From Candidatus Kapaibacterium thiocyanatum (GTDB taxonomy: Bacteria > Bacteroidota > Ignavibacteria > Kapaibacteriales > Kapaibacteriaceae), in NCBI GenBank assembly GCA_001899175.1, contig MKVH01000024.1:310001-374000 (forward strand): a stretch of 64,000 nt of DNA, written 5' to 3'. Both the position numbers and the translations under genes were made by a program. Within the stretch, counting starts at the first letter, position 1. Each line of letters opens with the position of its first letter. Positions 34,426-42,434 of this stretch are shown one piece after another. The notes beneath the pieces are model-generated. The model saw only the letters and a list, made by a program, of their open reading frames with translations. It was not told the origin of the DNA and searched no databases.

Positions 34426-35811
34426 ATGGAACTTCTACAGACTGTCCTTTCCTTCCTCGTCGTGATCGGCGTACTGGTCTTCGTACATGAGCTCGGACAT
34501 TTCCTGACCGCCAAATGGACCGGAATGCGTGCCGACGTCTTCGCGCTCGGCATGGGCCGTCGTCTGTTCGGATGGAACTGGAAGACGGGCTTCACGTTCG
34601 GTCCCATTCCGGAAGACCTCGATCTCGAGGGGCGGACCGATTATCGTCTGTGCCTGCTGCCGGTCGGGGGCTATGTGAAGATCGTGGGAATGATCGACGA
34701 AAGCTTCGATACGGAGTTCGTCGACAAAGCTCCGCAGCCATACGAGTTTCGCGTCAAGAAGAACTGGCAAAAGGCCCTGGTTCTCGTGGCCGGTGTCGTG
34801 ATGAACATCCTGTTCGCCATCGCCGTTTTCTGGGCCATCCCGATGTTCAATGGCCGCGAGGAACATGTCGTCAGCAGATTGTCGTACGTCGAACCCGGCT
34901 CCGTCGCGCAACGGGCTGGCCTCCAGGCAGGGGACCAGATCGTACGCGTGGACGGGAAGTCCGTATCGACCTGGGAGGAGATCGGAGAGTCCTTCGGGCT
35001 GATCGCCTCTACGGGGCTGTCCGGTTCCACCGGAGATCACGTCGTCGATATCCGCCGCGGCAGCGAAGAGCGTGCCGTGCGCATTCCGGGGCGTGATGTC
35101 GTGCGAGCGATGGCCGCGGGTCAGGGGCTGGGCATGAATCCGGAAGGAATGCGCGTCAGCCTGGCCGGTGTCGTGACGCTGGCGCCTGCCGGCAAGGCGG
35201 GACTGCAGGCGGGCGACATCATCCTCGCCGCCGATTCCATGGCCGTACGCACGACGCCGCAACTCCAGAAGTACGTTCGTGCCCATGCAGGCCGTAGCCT
35301 CGTCCTGCACGTCGAACGGAAGGGCACCACGTTGCCCGTGCCGCTGACGGTGAGCGAGGACAGTACGATCGGTGTCGAACTCGCACAGAGTTACGTCGGA
35401 GAAACCCGCACGACGACCTACGGTCCGTTGACGTCGCTGTCGATGGCCATCGGCGAAGTCGGGGGCACGATCAGCATGATCGGCGCTTCCGTTACCCACG
35501 TATTCCGTGGCGACGTGAGCGTCAAGCAGAGCTTCGGCGGCCCTATCCGGATCGCACAGATGGCATCGCGCAGCAGTGAGCTCGGAGCCGAAGCCTTCTT
35601 CCGCTTCATGGCCCTGATCTCCATCTCCCTTGCCGTCATGAACCTGCTTCCTCTCCCGGGGCTCGACGGTGGACACCTCGTCTTCGTCGGCATCGAGTCC
35701 ATCATCCGTCGTGAGATACCGACGAACGTCAAGATGCGTTTTCAGCAGGTCGGTGTGGCGTTGCTGCTTGGACTGATGGTATTCGTAATCTATCTCGACA
35801 TCACACGATGA
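34426..35811 (+). CDS. rseP: RseP-type site-2 zinc metalloprotease
   Basis: Inner-membrane intramembrane protease that cleaves anti-sigma factors or signal-peptide remnants. The 461 residues have HELGH at 21-25 in the first helix and the third metal ligand in NLLPLPGLDGGHLVF near the C-terminus. Two PDZ domains lie between: SYVEPGSVAQRAGLQAGDQI and VVTLAPAGKAGLQAGDIIL. The last helix is QVGVALLLGLMVFVIYLD. It overlaps surE by four bases. The gene order dxr-rseP is conserved across many bacteria. Confidence 0.95.
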   Translation: MELLQTVLSFLVVIGVLVFVHELGHFLTAKWTGMRADVFALGMGRRLFGWNWKTGFTFGPIPEDLDLEGRTDYRLCLLPVGGYVKIVGMIDESFDTEFVDKAPQPYEFRVKKNWQKALVLVAGVVMNILFAIAVFWAIPMFNGREEHVVSRLSYVEPGSVAQRAGLQAGDQIVRVDGKSVSTWEEIGESFGLIASTGLSGSTGDHVVDIRRGSEERAVRIPGRDVVRAMAAGQGLGMNPEGMRVSLAGVVTLAPAGKAGLQAGDIILAADSMAVRTTPQLQKYVRAHAGRSLVLHVERKGTTLPVPLTVSEDSTIGVELAQSYVGETRTTTYGPLTSLSMAIGEVGGTISMIGASVTHVFRGDVSVKQSFGGPIRIAQMASRSSELGAEAFFRFMALISISLAVMNLLPLPGLDGGHLVFVGIESIIRREIPTNVKMRFQQVGVALLLGLMVFVIYLDITR

Positions 35812-36569
35812 CACGACGCATTCTCGTAACGAACGACGACGGAATAGACTCGCCGGGAATCTTCGCTCTCGTGCAGAGCATGCGCAGGCTGGGCGACGTC
35901 GTCGTCGTGGCTCCCGATCGTCAGCAGAGTGCGGTAGGCCATGCCCTCACCGTCGCGAGTCCATTGCGCGCCACGCCGTTCTATCGCGACGGAATGATGT
36001 TCGGCTACGCCATCAACGGTACGCCGGCCGATTGCGTGAAGCTGGCTATCAGTACGTTGCTGCCCGAGCCGCCGGACATCGTGGTCAGTGGCATCAATCA
36101 CGGGAGCAATACGAGCGTCAACGCCATCTACTCCGGAACGGTCAGCGCCGCAACGGAGGGAACGCTGATGGGTGTACCAAGCATGGCGGTATCCCAGACC
36201 TCATGGGACATGCATGCGGATTGCTCGCTGGCAGCCGACGTCGCCCATACGGTAGCGGGAAAGCTGGTCGAGGCGGGTCTGCCGAAAGGAACACTGCTCA
36301 ACGTCAACGTCCCCTCCATCGACAGAAGCGAGTTCAAGGGAATCAAGGTCACACGGCAGGGACGAAGCGTCTGGAACGATCACTATGAACGGCGACTCGA
36401 TCCTCACGGCCGTGAATACTTCTGGCTCACTGGCGACTTCGTCCAGCTCGAGCCCGTCGAAGGGGCGGACGACATCGCCGTCGGCGAAGGCTATGCCGCC
36501 ATCACACCATTGCATTACGAGCTCACGAACTTCGCCGTGCTCGATCATCTGCGCGACTACTTCGCGTAA
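35808..36569 (+). CDS. surE: 5'/3'-nucleotidase SurE
   Basis: Metal-dependent nucleoside-monophosphate phosphatase of survival metabolism. The 253 residues open with RRILVTNDDGIDSPGI, whose two Asp bind the metal. DRQQSAVGHALTV follows, then the conserved SGINHGSNTSVNAIYSGTVSAA loop with the third and fourth ligands, and GTLLNVNVP. Its start overlaps the rseP stop (ATGA). It is the last gene of the rng operon; 247 bases without a gene follow. Confidence 0.96.
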   Translation: MTRRILVTNDDGIDSPGIFALVQSMRRLGDVVVVAPDRQQSAVGHALTVASPLRATPFYRDGMMFGYAINGTPADCVKLAISTLLPEPPDIVVSGINHGSNTSVNAIYSGTVSAATEGTLMGVPSMAVSQTSWDMHADCSLAADVAHTVAGKLVEAGLPKGTLLNVNVPSIDRSEFKGIKVTRQGRSVWNDHYERRLDPHGREYFWLTGDFVQLEPVEGADDIAVGEGYAAITPLHYELTNFAVLDHLRDYFA

Positions 36570-36816
36570 CCGTATTCCATGATGCACGGCCCGAACCCGT
36601 TCGACGGTAAGGGTATGTCGCCCGGGTGCGACGGATGTGGGACCGAGGGTGAGATAGATATACGAGGTTCCTGATATCGGTCGTTCGCATTGCCGAATGT
36701 CCTGTGACGAACTCCCTCGATGTCGATCATAGCGGTACATCGGGCTGCGGTCAGGCTGCAGCTCGACGGCATTGTTATGTTTGTATAGGCATTCACAACC
36801 ATTCGTCACGGGATCC
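36570..36816. other. Intergenic region with a promoter element
   Basis: No gene or RNA seen. TATGTTTG at 36776-36783 (plus strand) matches TAnnTTTG exactly, 33 bases before the next ATG, and is the likely promoter of the lipoprotein gene. No T-rich terminator for the surE operon is evident. Confidence 0.5.
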
Positions 36817-38316
36817 ATGCGATCGATCTTCTACCTCCTGTCCGGAATCCTGGTCATGGTCATCGTGAGTGGCTGTGGGAGCGATACCGTCAAACCGTCC
36901 GAACAGTTCGGCGTCATCAAGGGAACGGTATACAGCGCAAGGATACAGGTGCCTGTCCCCCTGGCCTTCGTATCGACGCTGCCGCCTACGCAGAGCGTAC
37001 GTACGGATGCCAACGGCGCGTTCACGATCACCGATGTGCCTGTGGGGACGTATGTCGTGAGCGCCGTGGCCGGTGACAGCGGCCGGGGATCCAGCAACGT
37101 CTCCGTCGTATCGGGCCGTACAGCGACAGCCGATATCCTCCTGAGCAGGGAGCCCGGGACAACGGGAAGTATCATCGGAACGGTGACGAAGGATGGCCAG
37201 GCGCTATCGGGCATCGTCGTTACGACCATTCCTGCATTGGAGGCCGTGACTACCAATGCCGACGGGAGATATGCGTTCGGCAACGTCCAGCCCGGTACCT
37301 ATACCGTCAGTGCCAGAAAGGAAGGCGCGGGCTATGGGGTGCAGACCGTACAGGTCGGTATCGATGCCACGTCCACCGCGGATATCATCCTTTCCGATCA
37401 GGACCCCGACAAGGCCACCATCACCGGTCTCGTTCTTCTCGCCGGTAGCGAAAGCCCGATCGCAAACGCGACGATAGGTCTGGTGTCGGAAGGCCGGACG
37501 ACGTCGTCGGGTAGCGATGGCAGATTCTCCTTCGGCAATGTGGCGGTGGGCAAGGTGTCGCTGAAGATCGAGGCAGGTGGCTTCCCCGCGATCACGAGGA
37601 TGGTAACGACCGAAATGGGGAAGAACAGCCACATCGTCGTTCGCGTCGGCCAGTCCGATCTGCTCCCCGTCACGGATGGGCTCGTAGCTTTTTTCCCGCT
37701 CGATGGCGACATCAGCGAGGTCGCGGGAATCGGTAGTACGGGAACGGTATCGGAGATTCAGCCGGCAGCGAATCGCAAGGGTGAGCAAGGCAAGGCCATG
37801 CAGTTCGCAGGACACACCACCTCGTATGCGGAAGCGACCTTACCGAGGCGTGTACAACAATTCCCGTTGACCGTGTCGTTCTGGATGAAGTACGACCGAC
37901 TGACGGACTTGTCGCAGGTCGTGTGCAAGTACCGTCATCCCGACGGTAACGGCATGAGCTTCTTCTGGGAGAACTCGAACTTCGTCGGATTCTACGCGAG
38001 CAATCACTTCTCGTCACATGTGCGCAGGGATGTCACCTCGCCAGCGCCGATGGTCTGGCATCATGTATGTGCGGTCTTCACCGCCAATGGCGGGCGTTTC
38101 TTCATCGACGGACAACTGCAAGGGGAAGGCACGATACCCTGGAATGGCTCCCCGATTTCGCCGACGACCGACGAACCCATGCGCCTGGCCGTGATACGGT
38201 CCGACTATACGGGGCTGGACAGACCAACGCCGTACAAAGGAATCATCGACGACGTGGCGTGGTATGACAGGGCGCTTTCCGATGACGAGGTCCGTATGTT
38301 GACCGAGGATCGGTAA
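36817..38316 (+). CDS. Lipoprotein with carboxypeptidase-regulatory-like repeats and a LamG-type domain
   Basis: A 499-residue surface-type lipoprotein. The signal ends at lipobox IVSGC near residue 19. Three carboxypeptidase regulatory-like (transthyretin-like) domains follow, each with the DANGAFTITDVPVGTYVV pattern (others are NADGRYAFGNVQPGTYTV and GSDGRFSFGNVAVGKV). The C-terminal 200 residues are a concanavalin/LamG fold: GLVAFFPLDGDISEVAG, PLTVSFWMKYD, FIDGQLQGEG and DDVAWYDRALSDDEVRML. Such proteins bind carbohydrates or act as adhesins. The ATG at 36817 is chosen from the signal peptide; the alternative TTG start at 36772 lies upstream of it. Confidence 0.82.
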   Translation: MRSIFYLLSGILVMVIVSGCGSDTVKPSEQFGVIKGTVYSARIQVPVPLAFVSTLPPTQSVRTDANGAFTITDVPVGTYVVSAVAGDSGRGSSNVSVVSGRTATADILLSREPGTTGSIIGTVTKDGQALSGIVVTTIPALEAVTTNADGRYAFGNVQPGTYTVSARKEGAGYGVQTVQVGIDATSTADIILSDQDPDKATITGLVLLAGSESPIANATIGLVSEGRTTSSGSDGRFSFGNVAVGKVSLKIEAGGFPAITRMVTTEMGKNSHIVVRVGQSDLLPVTDGLVAFFPLDGDISEVAGIGSTGTVSEIQPAANRKGEQGKAMQFAGHTTSYAEATLPRRVQQFPLTVSFWMKYDRLTDLSQVVCKYRHPDGNGMSFFWENSNFVGFYASNHFSSHVRRDVTSPAPMVWHHVCAVFTANGGRFFIDGQLQGEGTIPWNGSPISPTTDEPMRLAVIRSDYTGLDRPTPYKGIIDDVAWYDRALSDDEVRMLTEDR

Positions 38317-38348
38317 GCGTCGGTTTCGTGAGTAATACGAGGAACAAC

Positions 38349-39224
38349 ATGGGTGCGGTTGCGCGCAGGATGCTGCTACCGGTGGATGAAGACCGTTGTC
38401 TGCCATTGCTGAATACGTTTCCGACGGATCAGTATCGCGATTGGTCGGTGCTGTTCCGCAATGGCTGGAACCGGATCGACGACGTGGTCGGTGTCGGAGT
38501 ATTCGACGACGGGAACGCCGTCGGATACCTGGGCACTATCCAGACCGAACGGCATCTCGGCGGACATGTCTTCCGTACCGTCAGCCTGTCCACCTGGTAC
38601 GTGCTAAAGGAGTATCGGGCTCATAGCATGGATCTGCAGCGTGCCGTTCTGGAATACGATCGCTGCGTCGTCGTCGGGCATACGCCCATTCCGCAGATCA
38701 TGAAGCGTTACGATTCCCTTGGGTATCGAAGCTTCGACACCAACGTGAGGCTTCTCTTCCCGCATCCGAAAGGATTGTTCGGCATGCGGGACGGTGTGGG
38801 TGTAACGGTGGGCCTCGAAGCGATCTCACCGCATCTGACCGACGTCGAACGGACCCTCGTCGCGGACCATCTCCCATATGGTTGCGTTCCGATACGCGTC
38901 GCATCGACGGATGGACGGTCGACGAACCTGATCGCCCAGCGCGTCATGCGCAGGTACAAGGGCTTCACGCTGCCGACGGCCCACATTGTGTATCTTTCCG
39001 ATCCTGCATTCTTCGCGGAAGTGTCCGTCGTATGCCGGGGAGACATCATGCGGCACATGCGGTCAAGGTTGATCGCGATGGATGCGCGAATGTATCCATC
39101 GTCCGCAGCTTCCTTCAGCATGCTCGTTCCGCTCGTCACGCCGAGGATCTATCGATCGACCTTCGAGATCGATACGTCGTTGCTGGACAATCTCTATTCC
39201 GAATTGGTCCTTTTTTCGTTCTGA
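38349..39224 (+). CDS. GNAT-like acyltransferase of unknown substrate
   Basis: A 291-residue protein with weak GNAT features: a strand block DGNAVGYLGTIQTER, then LSTWYVLKEYRAHSMDLQRA (resembling the acetyl-CoA loop and following helix), and IPQIMKRYDSLGYRSFD (resembling the C-terminal AxxxYxxxGF segment). The remaining half is unfamiliar. I place the start at ATG 38349, which has AGGA seven bases upstream; a GTG at 38328 is possible. It precedes a glycosyltransferase-like gene by three bases, so modification of a surface glycan or lipid is likely. Confidence 0.55.
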   Translation: MGAVARRMLLPVDEDRCLPLLNTFPTDQYRDWSVLFRNGWNRIDDVVGVGVFDDGNAVGYLGTIQTERHLGGHVFRTVSLSTWYVLKEYRAHSMDLQRAVLEYDRCVVVGHTPIPQIMKRYDSLGYRSFDTNVRLLFPHPKGLFGMRDGVGVTVGLEAISPHLTDVERTLVADHLPYGCVPIRVASTDGRSTNLIAQRVMRRYKGFTLPTAHIVYLSDPAFFAEVSVVCRGDIMRHMRSRLIAMDARMYPSSAASFSMLVPLVTPRIYRSTFEIDTSLLDNLYSELVLFSF

Positions 39225-39227
39225 GAC

Positions 39228-40535
39228 ATGCGCGTTGTTCTAGACGTCGGTGTGACCGATCGGCAGTTCGTACTGAACCTACGTGACAGATTCGATATCC
39301 TGTGTACGGGTCATGTCGTCCCATCGGCCCAGCCGTCCGTTCTTGACATGGAAGTGACGACCGGTGCGCCCGATCCTGTCGACGACGCCAGGTGGTATCG
39401 ATTTCCGATGGTGGTCGTGCGGTTCCTCCGTACAGGGACGGATGATGTTCTGCTGACGGAACATATCCGGTTCGTGAACTACAGTACCGGCGCCAATCGT
39501 GCCGATCTCGTGAATGCTCTCGCCCTCGGCCTGGCCAAACTCGCCGGTACCGGCGGCCTGGACGTACAGTCGGTACGCGTTACCGCGGTGATCGATCCCG
39601 CACAGTCCGGCCGGACGCAGCATCCTGCCATGTCGATCCTGCTGAAGCGTCTCAAAGGACTTTTCGTCTACGAGCAATGGAACTGCGGTATCGGCAGGCT
39701 GGAAGAAGCGGATCTCAAGGCCGGCGGCCCCCTGGCGCTACCGCAGCACATGCACTGGCTGCCCTGGCCCAGGGTGAGGACATTCAATGCCGATCCGTTC
39801 GTCGTCGATATCGACGGCATTCCGTGGATACTCTACGAATACATCGATTCCCGTGAGAAGGGCGAGATACGCGCACGTTCATGGGACGGCAGGCGTTGGG
39901 GAGACGAGATATCGTTGCTGGTCGGAGACGGGCACTATTCCTATCCCTGCATCTTCCGTCATGGTGGTGAGATATTCGTTCTGCCGGAGGGCAGTGCCTC
40001 GGGCAGGACGGTGTTGTACCGTCTCGCCACGGATACGATGCGCCTTGTGGAACATGCAGTACTCTTCGAGGACAAGGGAATCATCGATCCCACCATCGTT
40101 CACCGTGATGGATACTGGTGGCTCTGGGGAGGGATACCGGGACTGCAGGAGAATGCATCGGTCTTTCTATGGTATGCAACCGCTCCGCATGGACCATGGG
40201 TATCGCATCCGTCCAGTCCTCTGTCCCTGGACGTCCGGAGCAGTCGTCCGGGTGGCTCCGTATGGGAGCAGGGCGGCATGCTGTATCGTCCTGCACAGGA
40301 CAGTTCCCGTGGATATGGATGCGCCGTGGCTATACACAGGATCGACCGTCTCACACCGGAACACTATGCCGAAACACCGGTCGGGACGATGCCGCCCGCC
40401 GCGAACTGGAAGCAACCCGCGGGGTTCCATACGTTGAGCCGTGACGGGCAGTGGGTGGTCGTGGACGCCCTGCGGAACCGGTATTCGCTATGGCTTCCGT
40501 TCGCGCGGATATTCGAACGGATCATCGGGCGCTGA
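39228..40535 (+). CDS. GINT1-like glycosyltransferase (glucosamine inositolphosphorylceramide transferase family)
   Basis: A 435-residue protein. The N-terminal 150 residues resemble a formyl-transferase-like module. The rest is a five-bladed-propeller-like region starting FNADPFVVDIDGIPWILYE, followed by EKGEIRARSWDGRRWG, YSYPCIFRHGGEIFVLPE, GIIDPTIVHRDGYWWLWGG and NWKQPAGFHTLS. This string is characteristic of bacterial homologues of plant GINT1-type enzymes found in polysaccharide loci. Acceptor and sugar are unknown. It follows the GNAT-like gene by three bases and precedes a methyltransferase. Confidence 0.72.
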   Translation: MRVVLDVGVTDRQFVLNLRDRFDILCTGHVVPSAQPSVLDMEVTTGAPDPVDDARWYRFPMVVVRFLRTGTDDVLLTEHIRFVNYSTGANRADLVNALALGLAKLAGTGGLDVQSVRVTAVIDPAQSGRTQHPAMSILLKRLKGLFVYEQWNCGIGRLEEADLKAGGPLALPQHMHWLPWPRVRTFNADPFVVDIDGIPWILYEYIDSREKGEIRARSWDGRRWGDEISLLVGDGHYSYPCIFRHGGEIFVLPEGSASGRTVLYRLATDTMRLVEHAVLFEDKGIIDPTIVHRDGYWWLWGGIPGLQENASVFLWYATAPHGPWVSHPSSPLSLDVRSSRPGGSVWEQGGMLYRPAQDSSRGYGCAVAIHRIDRLTPEHYAETPVGTMPPAANWKQPAGFHTLSRDGQWVVVDALRNRYSLWLPFARIFERIIGR

Positions 40536-40581
40536 GCGCAGTGTATTCCGCCGTCCGTATGGCGCATTGCCTGTGCCGAGC

Positions 40582-40589
40582 GATATTTG
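40582..40589 (+). promoter_or_regulatory. Near-consensus -7 element just before the methyltransferase gene
   Basis: GATATTTG differs from TAnnTTTG at one base and ends four bases before the ATG at 40594, so a transcript from it would be leaderless or nearly so. Confidence 0.35.
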
Positions 40590-40593
40590 CACA

Positions 40594-41439
40594 ATGAAGA
40601 CAGAACATATCGACGAACGGTTGCTGCGTGATATCGATGCACATGCACGACGACTGCGCTTTCTCTACCGCATCAAAGGATTCGGATACGAACGCGCGAT
40701 AGAGCTCCCGCTCATCGCTTCACGACTGGAACCACTGTTCGGGAAGCCGTTGCGTTATCTCGATATCGGTACCGGCCCCTCGTTGTTTCCGACGTGGATC
40801 CTGAAACGTTCGTCGTGGGACGTGACCTGTCTTGACAAGTTCTCGTGGGTACAGATCCAGAAGGACTATGCCCGAAAGGTGATGGGTGGTGCGGACGTCT
40901 CGGGACGATTCCACGTGATCGAACAGGACTTCCTGGCGTCCGAACTGGAGCCGGAATCGTTCGACATCATCACCAACATTTCCGTCATCGAACATTTCGA
41001 AGGCAATCTGGACAGCGAGGCGATGGCGAAGAGCGCCCGTCTGCTGAAACCCGGAGGCCTGTACGTCCTTACCACGCCCCTGAACGAAGGCCACTACAAG
41101 GAATGGTTCCTGGACCAGGACGTTTACGGTGAGAAGTACACGTCGAAGCCGGTCTTCTTTCAACGGCACCATGATCTGGCCTCGTTCCAGGAGCGCATCG
41201 TGGCCCCGACCGGGCTCGAAGAAGTCGAGCGTGTCTACTATGGTGACTATGAGATCCCGTTCTTCAACGACAAGATCGTCGTAGGAGGATGGCGAAAGGT
41301 GCCGCGTACGCTCAGGCAGATGAACACGGTACGGCATGCACTGCGGCATGGCAGTTATCGTGACTATCCCGTTTCCATGCCCGGCATGAAGATCTATACG
41401 TCGGCCGGTGTATTCGTGGTGCTGCGCAAGAATAGCTGA
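40594..41439 (+). CDS. SAM-dependent class I methyltransferase
   Basis: A 281-residue soluble protein. The SAM-binding loop is LRYLDIGTGPSLFPTWIL, followed by the acidic strand end VTCLDKFSW. SFDIITNISVIEHFEGN and the LLKPGGLYVLTTPLNE strand complete the Rossmann core. The C-terminal 100 residues (MNTVRHALRHGSYRD and SMPGMKIYTSAGVFVV) are specific to this subfamily and unfamiliar. The ATG at 40594 is supported by the start of coding similarity; the frame open from 40441 overlaps the preceding gene. The neighbours suggest glycan or lipid methylation. It converges on the FkbM gene with an 18-base gap. Confidence 0.85.
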   Translation: MKTEHIDERLLRDIDAHARRLRFLYRIKGFGYERAIELPLIASRLEPLFGKPLRYLDIGTGPSLFPTWILKRSSWDVTCLDKFSWVQIQKDYARKVMGGADVSGRFHVIEQDFLASELEPESFDIITNISVIEHFEGNLDSEAMAKSARLLKPGGLYVLTTPLNEGHYKEWFLDQDVYGEKYTSKPVFFQRHHDLASFQERIVAPTGLEEVERVYYGDYEIPFFNDKIVVGGWRKVPRTLRQMNTVRHALRHGSYRDYPVSMPGMKIYTSAGVFVVLRKNS

Positions 41440-41456
41440 TTCTTGGCGCTGTGTGG

Positions 41457-42353
41457 TTATCCCCGGATCAGAGGCCGTGCCCTGTCCATGTTGTCCGAAT
41501 GTATGAAGGCGATATTGTCGTTGAGATGATATTCGTCGACGGGACTCGTTCGCAGCGAGCCGTCATCGTCGATGCGGAATGAGGAATACCCTCGGTCGGC
41601 AAGGAGCGCTTTCAATTGTTGCGTCGTGAAGTCCCGGGACTTCTGCAGGCCGTCGCTCAGCTCCATCACGATGACCGGGAACAACCTCGACAATGTCCTG
41701 GTGCCACCGAGGATGACTTCCAGTTCCGCACCTTCGACGTCGATCTTGATGAGATCGAGCCTCGGTATCGAACGGGCTTCGACGAAGGCATCGATGGTCG
41801 TAGCCGGGATCTCGATGTAGTCGGTACTGACGTTGTGTTCGACGAATACGGTCGAATGCGTTCCCGCATTGTTGTCGCGTGACAGGAAGAGCTTCAGCGT
41901 ACCCGTCTTGTCGGAGAGTGCGCACTGCTCGATGTTGACGTTGGCGAGTCCGTTCAACTGGACGTTGTTCCGGAGTCGCATGGCATTCGTCGTTTCCGGT
42001 TCGAACGAGTAGATGGTCGTACCGCCTTCGGCCGCCTTGCCCATGACCAGGCTCAGATAGCCGATCTGTGCACCGACGTCGAACACGACGTCATGGCGCT
42101 GCAGATATCGCCGGAGAAAGCGTACGGTGGGCAGTTCATAGCTTCCGAACACGAAGAGGTGAGCCTGCAGGTACTCCGAAAGATCGAGGTTCATCCTGAT
42201 GCCGAAGTGCAGATCATCCACGATGACGTACGTGGACGACGGGGCCAGCCATCTGAAGTAGATACGGGTCAGGATGGAATACTTGCCGTGCTCTTTCGGA
42301 AAGAAACGCATCAGGCGTGAGAATACGTGGCGCACGAACTGTGGGGCGGGCAT
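41457..42353 (-). CDS. FkbM-family methyltransferase
   Basis: A 298-residue methyltransferase. The family core is clear: DVVFDVGAQIGYLSLVMGK (SAM loop), IYSFEPETTNAMRLRNNVQLNG, TTIDAFVEARSIPRLDLIKIDVEGAELEVILGG and VIVMELSDG. FkbM proteins O-methylate sugars or small molecules, often in surface polysaccharide loci. The start at 42353 is the first ATG after the -7 element; the frame extending to 43268 overlaps the divergent Kelch gene. An N-terminal basic/hydrophobic segment (HVFSRLMRFFPKE) may associate with the membrane. Confidence 0.9.
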   Translation of the reverse strand: MPAPQFVRHVFSRLMRFFPKEHGKYSILTRIYFRWLAPSSTYVIVDDLHFGIRMNLDLSEYLQAHLFVFGSYELPTVRFLRRYLQRHDVVFDVGAQIGYLSLVMGKAAEGGTTIYSFEPETTNAMRLRNNVQLNGLANVNIEQCALSDKTGTLKLFLSRDNNAGTHSTVFVEHNVSTDYIEIPATTIDAFVEARSIPRLDLIKIDVEGAELEVILGGTRTLSRLFPVIVMELSDGLQKSRDFTTQQLKALLADRGYSSFRIDDDGSLRTSPVDEYHLNDNIAFIHSDNMDRARPLIRG

Positions 42354-42379
42354 AGGCGATCGGATAGGGAGCAATACCG

Positions 42380-42387
42380 CAAAATTA
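42380..42387 (-). promoter_or_regulatory. -7 promoter element of the FkbM gene
   Basis: TAATTTTG on the minus strand is an exact TAnnTTTG match, 26 bases before the ATG at 42353. Confidence 0.5.
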
Positions 42388-42434
42388 TCCAGCACACGGT
42401 ATTTTATGGCCAAAATATGATATGACGAGGTCGT

